DNA of 64,000 bases from Escarpia spicata (taxonomy: Eukaryota; Annelida; Polychaeta; Sabellida; Siboglinidae): positions 40,149,304 to 40,213,303 of the forward strand of contig OZ023214.1 of the NCBI GenBank assembly GCA_963995525.1, given 5' to 3'. The number at the start of each line of letters is the position of its first letter. The stretch's first letter is position 1. Below, one piece after another: positions 50,171 through 60,110 of the stretch. The notes under the pieces were generated by a model. The model was not told the origin of the DNA. It did no database searches and worked only from the letters and a program-made list of their open reading frames with translations. Made by a program: the position numbers and the translations under genes.

Positions 50171-51560
50171 CATCACCAGCTCCCCGATATCTACCATAGT
50201 TCATCACCTGCCACTGAATGCATACTATAGTGTATCACCCGCTCCCGGATGTCTACCGTAGTACACCACCCGCCCCGGATGTCCACCGTAGTACATCATC
50301 TGTCCCCGATGTATACCGTAGTAAACCACCCGCCCTTGAATCTCTACCACAGTACACCACCAGCCCCCGGATGTCTATTGTAGTATATCATCCGACCACG
50401 GATCTCTATCACACAGTATATCATCAGCCCCCGGATGTCTACAGTAGTACACCACCCGCCCGTGGATGCATACTATAGTGTATCACCCGCTCCCAGATCT
50501 CTACGACAGTACATCACCAGCCCCCCGACGTCTACCGTAGTACATCACCAGTCTCCGGATGTCTACGGTAGTACACCACCCGCTCCGAATCTCTACCGTA
50601 GTACATCACCCGCCCCCGGATGTCTACAGTAGTACACCACCCGCCCCGAATCTCTACCGTAGTACATCACCCGCCCCCGGATCTCCACCATAGTACATCA
50701 TCAGCCCCCGGATGTCTACGGTAGTACACCACCCGCCCCGAATCTCTACCACAGTACATCACCCGCCCCCGGATCTCCACCATAGTACATCACCAGCCCC
50801 CCGGATGTCTACGGTAGTACACCACCCGCCCCGAATCTCTACCGTAGTACATTACCCGCCCCCGGATCTCAACCATAGTACATCACCAGCCCCCGGATGT
50901 CTACGGTAGTACACCACCCGCCCCGAATCTCTACCGTAGTACATTACCCCCCCCCCCCGGATCTCCACCATAGTACATCACCAGCCCCCGGATGTCTACG
51001 GTAGTACACCACCCGCCCCGAATCTCTACCGTAGTACATTACCCGCCCCCGGATCTCAACCATAGTACATCACCAGCCCCCGGATGTCTACGGTAGTACA
51101 CCACCCGCCCCGAATCTCTACCACAGTACATCACCCGCCCCCGGATCTCCACCATAGTACATCACCAGCCCCCGGATGTCTACGGTAGTACACCATCCGC
51201 CCCGAATCTCTACCGTAGTACATTACCCGCCCCCGGATCTCAACCATAGTACATCACCAGCCCCCGGATGTCTACGGTAGTACACCACCCGCCCCGAATC
51301 TCTACCGTAGTAGATTACCCCCCCCCCGGATCTCCACCATAGTACATCACCAGCCCCCGGATGTCTACGGTAGTACACCACCCGCCCCGAATCTCTACCG
51401 TAGTACATTACCCGCCCCCGGATCTCAACCATAGTACATCACCAGCCCCCGGATGTCTACGGTAGTACACCACCCGCCCCGAATCTCTACCACAGTACAT
51501 CACCCGCCCCCGGATCTCCACCATTGTACATCACCAGCCCCCGGATGTCTACGGTAGTAG
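50171..51560. repeat. minisatellite, about 30-bp units in about 90-bp higher-order repeats
   Basis: The units are of the form CCCCCGGATGTCTACGGTAG then TACACCACCCG. In the right half, three variant units alternate (GTCTACGGTAG-TACACCACC, CTCTACCGTAG-TACATTACC, CTCAACCATAG-TACATCACC) to give a higher-order repeat of about 90 bp. The left half is more diverged. It is non-coding. Confidence 0.93.
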
Positions 51561-51743
51561 GGTAGGGTGGGGCATGGAGCCCCCTTAAGGGAAAATGGGC
51601 ATATTTAAGCATACAGTGAAAATGTTGAGGTTTTTGCACTTGCACACGATTGCGGGGTACCTATTCCATGTTTCACCAAAGGCATTCTGTCATCTGACGG
51701 CACCAACTGTTATGATCGTCAATTTTTTTTTAAATCCAAAGGA

Positions 51744-51818
51744 GGCGTCTTGCCCCATACGTGGGGCAAGACGCCCTTTAGTGTGGGGCAACCGGCCCCC
51801 AAGGGGCGTCTTGCCCCA
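51744..51818. repeat. perfect palindrome GGCGTCTTGCCCCA / TGGGGCAAGACGCC plus third copy
   Basis: Two 14-bp arms separated by TACG form a 32-bp hairpin at 51744-51775. A third arm copy lies at 51805-51818. It sits about 140 bp past the end of the pogo-like coding remnant and is probably part of that transposon's terminal region. Confidence 0.85.
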
Positions 51819-51955
51819 ATGAGAAATTGTGGTGAAACAAACATAAATTTAATCTGCAAAATGCGTTGAATAATTTCAAATAAGAAATACGAACTTTATT
51901 AAAGCATATTAAACGACATCAGGCAACAGATGAACAGGTGGCACATAATGCACAG

Positions 51956-52615
51956 TCAATCGCTCTCCGATTCACAGTTGGGACACGTGAGAAAGGCCTG
52001 CCCCACGGTGCAATCTTCGTGGGCCCATTTCTTGCACAGTTGACATTGGACCCACACCTATCGTGATCTGCTATCTTTGAATGGCTCTCCGCAGATAATG
52101 CAGGGCCATTCTTCCTCCTCGCTACTGGAGCTCACGCGCCTTTTCTTTGCCGGGTGTGTCTCTTCACTCCTGTCGCCAGGGACTTCTTCTTGAGCTTGGG
52201 TGTGCGTTCTTTCTTCGTCTGCTGCATAGCCAACTTGTTCTTATGCGGCATAGATGTCAGAACAGTGGCACACTCGGCAATACGCTATCTTTCACGTGGA
52301 CGCGATATATTTGGCAACGGAGATAGCTGCTTTATCAGCTCCTTAACGGTCGACTCTCCTGCGGACGCGGTCGTTGACGGGCCAGCAGTGGGCGGTATCG
52401 GCCCAGCAATGGACGGTGGCGGGCCAGCAGTGGACGATGGCGGGCCAGCAGTGGACAATTGCACTTTAGGACGATTGAAACCGACAGCCCTTGCGGTGTT
52501 CGTACCCTGAAGCTGCCGAATAGCCAGGTCAGGCTGGCGCTTGAAGAAGCCGTGAAGCCAGTCTCGGCCTCCTGACTGTGAACACTTGTCGCACTTGGCC
52601 GGGCAAACTGGCCAG
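51956..52615 (-). pseudogene. pogo/Tigger-like transposase remnant, DDE core deleted
   Basis: The minus strand (about 52610 to 51956) encodes the end of a CENP-B-type DNA-binding domain (GRDWLHGFFKRQPDLAIR, then TARAVGFNR). It passes directly into a PSSTAGPPPSIAGP spacer and the C-terminal basic part (TVKELIKQLSPLPNISRPRE). Next, in a shifted frame, come AKKRRVSSSSEEEEWPC and a PHD-like zinc finger (CIICGEPF, VQCQLCKKWAHEDC, CPNC) ending at a stop at 51956. The DDE catalytic region is absent. An in-frame TAG lies at 52058-52060. It is inactive and internally deleted. Confidence 0.75.
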
Positions 52616-52661
52616 ATAAAGCATTACCATATGATTATTACAACTTCTGAAACTCTGTGCA

Positions 52662-52772
52662 CATGAGTAACACAAATGACTTTCACAATGTAACATGAGC
52701 AATATGAATGACTTCCACAATGTAACATGAGTAACACAAATGATTTCCACAAAGTAACATGAATGACTTGCC
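52662..52772. repeat. short tandem repeat, about 31-bp unit, four copies
   Basis: The phrase GAGTAACACAAATGACTTTC then ACAATGTAACAT recurs four times with small changes. Confidence 0.8.
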
Positions 52773-54078
52773 ATAATAAGAGAGATGGGTCGGTCTTATG
52801 TTGCGAAAGGATGGGGATAACCCAGACAGCTGTGAGATGGAACCCCAAGGGAAACAAAAAGAGAAAGACCCAAAACAACCTGAAGAACTGTGAAGGAGGA
52901 AGTCTGAGATGTCTCGTCTCTGCCTTAATTATGCGACAGTAGGCACAAAGTAAATTAAATAAGTATGTCATTTTGCTACTTCACTCTGTTGACATGATTG
53001 GGATATCTACATGAGCACATTGACCGATTTGTAATCTACTTGATTAAGAATGTTACTATGTAGTGGTATTACTGTTTGTAACATATACATGTGTAAACAG
53101 TGCATGTATATTATTTATATTTTCCCAATTAGATTAGCCGGAATATTACAACAATCACAACTTTATTTAATCTTGGAAATTTTCAAATTCCTTAAAATAG
53201 TATCTTTGTCACAACAAACACATTAAATGTAAGCCAGGTTCCACACGCTGTTGTTTAGTGCAAACATGCTCTAAAGATAGGGCTAGAGGAATGAAATGAC
53301 GATAGTAAAGGAACATTGTAGAATATATATATATATAAGAAAGTATTCAATCTGAGAGTATAGAAATTAAAGGAACAAATTATCTGCTGGTTGTGTAAAT
53401 GTTGCTGTGTGCACAGGTTTCCATACTAAACTGAGAAATATCTCAGAAGGTAAGTTACACATAGACATAAAAATTTTGGTTTCTAGGTAAGTTATAGGTT
53501 TCATAGTTCACTTGCCATCTGATGTTTTTGTTCCATCTCTTATTTACGTGTTAGCTTTTATTTATCTATTACATTTGGTCGCGACACAGTCTAAACTGTA
53601 TGATATTTGTCAATGTTATTCTATTTATGTGTGTGCGTGCATGCGTGCGTGCGTGCATGCCTGTATGTATAGTATTAATATGAGAACGCATCTGTAGTAT
53701 CTTAACTACAATCATACCTACACTTGAATATAGTTGACTGATACAGCTTCATGGAAGATGTTTGCAAGGCAGTGTCGTGTCTAAGATGACAATATTCTCT
53801 TGTTAAGCATCTATGACTTGTCTGCTGTTTATATTTGGTTCAAGATTCCACTGTGAAAAGTGCTTTGTTAACTATAATCATAACACAATGGGTTGAAATA
53901 CCGACTACTTTGACATTATTACTAATCTGGCTTATTCATCAAGGCAACTCATTAAACCCAGAGTCGCCCTGGGCATCATTCTATAACTACTCAACATCTT
54001 CTCCCAGCACTGCCTTGATCCCTCGCACAACTCTAAAATACTAAATATATATTATAATAAGGAATATAAAACTAAATC
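52773..54078. other. no gene seen; may include LINE 5' UTR
   Basis: AT-rich sequence. The last few hundred bases before 54079 may be the 5' untranslated region of the CR1-like LINE, but no boundary could be seen. Confidence 0.4.
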
Positions 54079-55038
54079 ATGGCAACCTGCAAAAAAAAAC
54101 CAAGGACAAAAAGTAAAACTGATTTTCAGTGGACAACTGTTGATGATGAAGTTTGGACATGCACAGGGTGTAAACAAAACTTCAAAGGACCAAACCATAA
54201 ACTGCTAGAGTGCAAATTCTGCGAGAAACATTTTTGTATTGAATGTGTGGACATAAACGATAAAGAATATAAACTAATGACAGACAAACAGCAAATACAT
54301 TGGTTTTGTCCACCCTGTGACTCAAAAGTAATTAAAAACCTCAAAAATGAAAAGATATGTGAGGAGATGTGCGAGCAATTCCTAAAGAAAGTGGAAGACA
54401 GAATAAGTGAAATAGAAAAAGAACTTGGATCCAAAGTCGACGAGAAAAGAGTGAGAGAAACTATCTCAGAATCCAAGATAGAAGAAAAGAGCCCAACACA
54501 AGCCCAAACAAAGCTAACCATTAACCCAAATGAAGTGAAAAAAGTAGTACAACTACAAGTAAAGGAGCAAAACATTGAAGCAAAAGAAAGAGAAAAAAGA
54601 TTAAACAATGTAATCATCTTCAACCTGCCAGAAACAACATCACAACTAAAAACCACAAGACAACAACATGACAAAGAACAAATCCTAGAAGTCTGCACAG
54701 AAATAGACAATAACTTTACAGACACTGACATCACAGAAATCCGACGGCTCGGGGAAGCCAAAGAAAATGCAAACAGCCCCAGACCAGTACTGATTACAGT
54801 AACGCACATTGACAAAAAACGCACCCTTCTTCGAAAGTTCCATCACATCAAGGACAATGATAAGTTCAAAAATATAAAAATTGACCACGACAAAACCAAA
54901 CAAGAAAGAGAAGAATCTAAAAAGCTCTATGAAGAAGCAAAGAGACAGAAAGCAGCAGACGAGTCGGGGGAATACTTGTACAGAGTGAGGGGTCAACCAT
55001 GGGAAAGAAGAATAAAAAAGATAAGGAAAAGCCAATAA
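54079..55038 (+). CDS. LINE ORF1 protein with PHD-type zinc finger
   Basis: A 319-codon intact frame. Residues about 25-80 hold a C4HC3-like finger (WTCTGCKQNF, LLECKFCEKHFCIECVD, WFCPPCDSK). Residues 95-190 are highly charged coiled coil. Residues about 185-300 form a compact domain (NVIIFNLPE, EIRRLGEA, PRPVLITV, LLRKFHHIK) of the ORF1 type that binds nucleic acid in CR1/Jockey-group LINEs. It presumably packages the element's RNA. The last 40 nt overlap ORF2. Confidence 0.85.
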   Translation: MATCKKKPRTKSKTDFQWTTVDDEVWTCTGCKQNFKGPNHKLLECKFCEKHFCIECVDINDKEYKLMTDKQQIHWFCPPCDSKVIKNLKNEKICEEMCEQFLKKVEDRISEIEKELGSKVDEKRVRETISESKIEEKSPTQAQTKLTINPNEVKKVVQLQVKEQNIEAKEREKRLNNVIIFNLPETTSQLKTTRQQHDKEQILEVCTEIDNNFTDTDITEIRRLGEAKENANSPRPVLITVTHIDKKRTLLRKFHHIKDNDKFKNIKIDHDKTKQEREESKKLYEEAKRQKAADESGEYLYRVRGQPWERRIKKIRKSQ

Positions 55039-58000
55039 AGAGTACACATCCACCTAGAACAACAGATGGGAAAACGAACGTAAACAAATATAATCTTAAT
55101 AAGACAGGCAGCATTCAGTGTTTTTACACCAATGCTGACCAATTAAGGAACAAACAAAATGAATTTGAACAAAGAATCAAAGAACTAAAACCCCACATAA
55201 TAGCAATTAATGAAGTAAAACCCCAAAACCATAATTGTTCTGTAACAACACCAGAATTTTCCTTAGAAGGTTACATGTTATTCTCCAAAAATTTAGAAAA
55301 TACTGAAGGAAGAGGTATTATAACATATGTGCTAAATTCCCTGCATGCAGAGTATATAAACCTAGTCACAACTTTCAAAAAATGCTTATTTATAGAAATC
55401 AAATTAAGGCAAGGCTCTACCCTTCTAACGACAGGTCTCAATAAACACTTCATAACTTGCTCAATGATCAATGGATTTTGATAAAATTTTCAGCAAGGCT
55501 ACTATATAGACTTGTCAATATAGGATTTTTTTCATTTTTGTCCCACTCATTTGCATATGCCTCATTTGCATATTGAAACACGGAAATATGGATACTGAAA
55601 TACACATATACAAATGACACATTGTAGTCAAAAGTAACAGTCACATATCAAGGATATTTGGCATTCATGCAAACAATAATGTAATTAAAAGAATGAACCA
55701 AAATGGTAAAGTTGTTGCCATTTTTTACAATAATATAATAAAAAGAGGTTGGCATTGATGCAAAAGGTATATTGGCAAGCGTCCCGTTCATCACAAAATT
55801 TTTATTTTTCAACATAATTGCATTATTTTGCCTCATCCAAGGCACCACAGCACCAGCAACATTTCCTCCAAATTTCATACAGATAACTTGAATATTTGCC
55901 TAGATATCATGCCAAACATAACGGAAATATGTCGAAAAATCAAAGTCGAGAAAAAACACTCTAAAGTTTAAGAATGCAGTATTAACATGAATATTGATGA
56001 AATGCAGTACTACTAGTGTCACTATTGCAATCAACCAATGAAATAGCTTGTTATATTGCATTTGGCATGTTATGATGTCATTGACAGGCGTATACAACCG
56101 AGCAAGTTGGTACAATACGTTTTGATCTACGATAAGTAGAACTGAAGTTATGAACCAAACAAGTTTCATGCATAATTAATTAGATGACAAATGGAAACAA
56201 AAGGACATACAACAGTTAGAAAACAGTTGAAATGGCACATTATTAGTTGTATTTTGCAAAACATTGCATGGTATACTGAAAGTAGATAAGCAATAGGTGC
56301 TATTTTTGTGGAAAACAAAAAATTGGAAGAAAAAAAAATTAAGGGGTTGAGCCTTGCCTTAAAGAATAAAAACAAACTTCTTTTTGGATGCATATACAGA
56401 ACTGATGGGGGATCTAAAGAAATTAATGTAGAACTTCTAAATATGATCAGATCAATATCACAACATAAATACTCTCACATTGTAATTACTGGAGATTTCA
56501 ACCTCCTTGAGATAAATTGGAATCATTGGACGACCAAATCAAATAACCCCAACAATTTAAATTTTAAATTTGTGGAATGCCTTAGAGACACCTACATGGT
56601 TCAACATGTGTCAAACCCCACCAGAGGACGAGGCATAACTAACACAAACCTGTTAGATCTGATTCTATCTAATGACGAAGATAATGTAGGAGAATTAGAG
56701 TACCTTAGCCCTCTGGGCAAAAGTGACCATTGTGTACTAAAATTCAGTATAGTGTGCAACTTTATAACAAGTAATTATACTAAAAAAAGGAAGCTGTATA
56801 ATGTGGCAAACTATGATGCAATGAGAATAGAATGTTCAAATATTAACTGGGAAGAAAAATTTTAAGACTGTAAGGATAATGTTAACGGTCAATGGGAAAT
56901 CTTCAAAACAATACTAAACTGTGTATTCACCAAAGAACAGTCAGAACCTATACCAACCATACCTAAGGTAAAAAATAAACATGCAATGGACAAATTAAAA
57001 CTAACTGAAAATATAATACTACTGACATTAAAACAACTTAATATAAGCAAATCGCCTGGCCCAGATGGACTAGGCGCCAGGCTACTAAATGAGTTGTCAG
57101 CAAGTGTTTGTCAACCCTTAAAACAAATTTTTGAAACGTCGATTAGAACTTCCTGCATTCCCAATGACTGGAAAGAGGCTAAAATATCAGCAATTTATAA
57201 AAATGGAAACAAGAAACTAGCTAGTAACTACCGCCCAATAAGTTTAACAAGCATAGTATGTAAATGTATGGAACAAATTATTAGAAATCACATTATAAAC
57301 TACATGAAAGTAAATAATCTATTTAGTCAAAAACAATATGGATTTATATCTGGCTGATCAACAGTTCTACAACTAATCAAAATAATAGATGACTGGACTA
57401 AAGAAATGGACAAAGGCAACCACACTGATGTTATATATATGGATTTCAAAAAAGCCTTTGACACCGTGCCACACAAAAGATTAATTAGCAAATTAAAAAG
57501 TTTCAACATTTCAGAAGAACTGATTAAATGGATAGAATCATTCATCACAGATAGAAAACAAAAAGTTTCAGTAAATGGAGATGAGTCTAACTGGAAAGAG
57601 GTAATATCAGGGATACCCCAGGGTTCCGTTCTAGGACCCTTACTTTTTGTTCTATATATTAATGACCTCCCAGATCTAACAAATTCAAATACATTTCTAT
57701 TTGCTGATGACATAAAGATATTTAGAACAATAACACATATAGATGATCAGGGTGTACTTCAACATGATTTAAGAATATTAGAACAATGGAGCGACAAGTG
57801 GTTGTTAAAATTCCATCCTGATAAATGTCTACACATGGAAATTGGGAAAAATAATATTGGTGAAAGTAAATATTTTATGGCAACAAATAATGTCAAACAT
57901 GCTCTTGTCACCACTGACAAACAAAAAGATTTAGGAGTAATTATTGATTCAAAACTTTCTTTTGATGATCACATCAACCAAGTGGTTAATAAAGCAACCA

Positions 58001-58185
58001 GAATGACAAAAGTAATCAGAAGAACTTTTCAATTCTTAGATACATACACTTTCTTGCCACTATACAAGACTATGGTTAGATCCCACCTAGATTGTGCAAT
58101 AGCAGTATGGTATCCATATAAGACGAAACATAAAATAGCCATAGAAAATGTCCAGAGAAGAGCCACAAAAGAACTACCTGGTATG
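54999..58185 (+). pseudogene. LINE ORF2: endonuclease and reverse transcriptase, interrupted
   Basis: The frame opens at ATG 54999. The APE-type endonuclease begins IQCFYTNADQLRNKQNEF and LKPHIIAINEVK, is split at 55404-56362 by an inserted element, and resumes NKLLFGCIYRTDGG, HIVITGDFNLLEINW, LLDLILSN and GKSDHCVLKF. Reverse transcriptase follows: ISKSPGPDGLGARLL, NYRPISLTSIVCKCME, VIYMDFKKAFDTVPHKRL, ISGIPQGSVLGPLLFVLYIN and catalytic FADD at about 57703. Two nonsense codons lie downstream of the insertion (56863 and 57355). All pieces are in one frame once the insertion is discounted. Confidence 0.88.
55408..56358. mobile_element. non-autonomous DNA element with TTAA target duplication (piggyBac-like)
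   Basis: This 951-bp AT-rich insert is bounded by imperfect inverted ends, GGCAAGGCTCTACCCTT on the left and AAGGGGTTGAGCCTTGCC on the right. It is flanked on both sides by TTAA (55404-55407 and 56359-56362). Removing 955 nt restores the LINE endonuclease frame across EIKL and KNKNKL. TTAA duplications are characteristic of piggyBac-type transposition, though the GGCA termini differ from the usual CCY ends. No transposase is encoded. Confidence 0.85.
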
Positions 58186-58313
58186 AGGGAATGTGCATTT
58201 TCCGGAATCGGGACTGGACCACACATAGCCAACTGCGCAGTAGCCTTCAGGGCAGTAGGTTGTTGAGCCATCAGTAGTTTTGATCATCATCATTAGGCAA
58301 CCAGCAGCTGCAG
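58186..58313 (-). CDS. cysteine-rich exon, cut by the LINE junction
   Basis: The minus-strand frame follows acceptor tgcttgtag (phase 1). It encodes AAAGCLMMMIKTTDGSTTYC, then PEGYCAVGYVWSSPDSGKC, ending near TFPHTR at the LINE boundary. Its phase fits the exon at 58740-58787. The family is unknown. It is probably part of a secreted cysteine-rich protein. Its 3' border is uncertain because the LINE meets it directly. Confidence 0.4.
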
Positions 58314-58739
58314 CTACAAGCAAACCCGCAGTCGTCACATGAAACACGGTAACACAGACATGTGCAGTCACCAACAGTCTTCAGACTGACCTCTTGAATT
58401 AACGTCACTTGAAATGTCAATGAATCATAACACACAGAAACTACTAATGTACTAATGACACATGCCTTGCAATTGAACCAGAGAGGGATAAGAACAACTG
58501 GTGGTTCAATACTTTACATGGAGCAAAGAGAAATAAATAAGGAAGCCCACTAAAAGCACCAACAAACATATTCCAACACGAGCACCACAAGGTGGGCTGA
58601 AACAAAATGAAGGATTGTTGAACCACATGGGGTGACAAATAACTACACAACGAATGAACGCATGGATCACTCCATTTTTGGTTCGTTACGAATATTAGTT
58701 GTAATCTTCACTATCGGGTTACCTGGTTAAGATACTCAC

Positions 58740-58787
58740 TTGCACAAGAAGCATCTGATTTCATCTGGATGCCCTTGCAGTCTGTTT
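58740..58787 (-). CDS. 48-nt cysteine-containing micro-exon
   Basis: It has acceptor catctacag and donor gtgagt, phase 1 to 1. It encodes ETDCKGIQMKSDASCA. The borders are good, but the size allows chance. It fits in phase before the exon at 58186-58313. Confidence 0.4.
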
Positions 58788-59959
58788 CTGTAGATGATAC
58801 AACAAATGCGTGTTCACACAATGCAAATGGCAGACAACTTATAATGTTTATGTAAAACAGGGCAACTTGTAAGATATTAAGAAAATCACTAAACCTAGTC
58901 ACACTTCTTGACACTGCATATATTACAATGTATTATTGAACACTCAAACTACTACCAAACAACTGTAGTTTATGGATGTCACAAAAATGATTAGATGTAA
59001 GTTATTGTGCCATTCAATACACCAATGATTATACTGAAATGTTTCATGTAGAACATTTTAATATTAACACTCTTACGTTCCACTTGCAGTATTCAAATTT
59101 AGTTCAAGCAGATTATATAAACTGAAACATCATCCAAGAAATGCAATTGCAATGTAATTATGACTGCTGGTTGAGAACGTATCAGAACTAAGTATGTGAA
59201 GAATGGTTCGTGTGCCATCTGGTGGCAAAGGTGGTAAGGATAGTTTTTTTTATCAAGTATCTGTCCCAATGTAGTAACTCTAAAACAACTATAGTATTCA
59301 ACTATAATACCTGTTACAATATGATGGCAATGGTAGTAAGGAAATTAGATTTTTCTCACGGTACAATTTTCTTATAATCTGACAAAATGTTAACTTGGTC
59401 ACCAGTGGGAAAGTTAACTGTGCTCTGTGCCCTATATCGATCTCTTGAATTGAGACACGTGTTGAGCGAAGGTTCCTTTGAATATTTTATTGTATTGCAA
59501 CAACTGCTTGCCAGAACCTCAGCCTCATATTCTAAGGTTATTAGATTTAAAATTATTCTAAATATCTACATACTGCTGAAATTACTTCATGTAATATTTG
59601 TGATATGAACCTGTTCATTTTTAAGCTGCCACAAAACAGCATTATCACTAAAAATGGGCAATATATTCAATTTGAAAGTGTTACAACACTTGTTTAATGT
59701 GTCTTTAGGGGCTAACAACACAATTCCAGTAGCTTATTTACAAGGTTGTCCATCTACATTTACGTTATGATCCTAGATATATGTTGATATTATATTTGGA
59801 GGCAAAGTTTCTACAGCATTCCACGTGTGTTCAACGCACTTGGCCTGTGGCGTGTGTATGGGTGGACGCCAAATTGTCAGTACCTTCACTTTAAAATGAA
59901 CAAAACCAACAGTGCTAATGGTATTTGTGAATTTTTAATACTATACTTTTAGAGGTTTC
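58788..59959. other. no gene seen
   Basis: Neither further DHX36-like exons nor cysteine-rich exons were recognised. The open frame at 59387-59608 (+) has no supporting features. Confidence 0.4.
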
Positions 59960-59974
59960 AAATACAATATTTTA

Positions 59975-60110
59975 CGAGGGTTAAGATGATGTTTGACAGT
60001 TACTCACCAGGTGGACGAGGGTTGAGAATATGGTTTGACAGTTACTCACCAGGTGGACAAAGGTTGAGACGATGGTTTGACAGTTACTCACCAGGTGAAT
60101 GAGGGTTGAG
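59975..60110. repeat. 42-bp triplication containing a splice donor
   Basis: The block GGTTTGACAGTTACTCACCA then GGTGGACGAGGGTTGAGA occurs three times with exact 42-bp spacing (TACTCACC at 60001, 60043 and 60085). Each copy carries, on the minus strand, the end of the helicase exon and its donor (CACCTG then gtgagt). Confidence 0.9.

Larger units (their letters stand above)
54079..58185 (+). mobile_element. CR1-like LINE, nearly full length, 3'-truncated
   Basis: Two overlapping reading frames (ORF1 54079-55038; ORF2 from 54999) give a complete CR1-type layout: PHD-finger ORF1, then endonuclease and reverse transcriptase. Disabling features are the 951-bp TTAA-flanked insertion, TAA at 56863-56865, TGA at 57355-57357, and an abrupt end at about 58185 just after VQRRATKELPGM, where a host-like minus-strand exon begins. 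The 3' UTR and tail are missing, which is unusual because LINEs normally lose their 5' end. Confidence 0.88.

Noticed and set aside
48810..51560. CRISPR-like array
   Set aside because: Unit size, absence of unique spacers of constant length and the eukaryotic context all indicate minisatellites.
53835..54044. 69-codon frame just upstream of LINE ORF1
   Set aside because: No resemblance to LINE proteins; more likely 5' UTR.
55648..56393. Minus-strand frames inside the TTAA-flanked element as a transposase
   Set aside because: Short, AT-driven and without DDE-type motifs; the element is non-autonomous.
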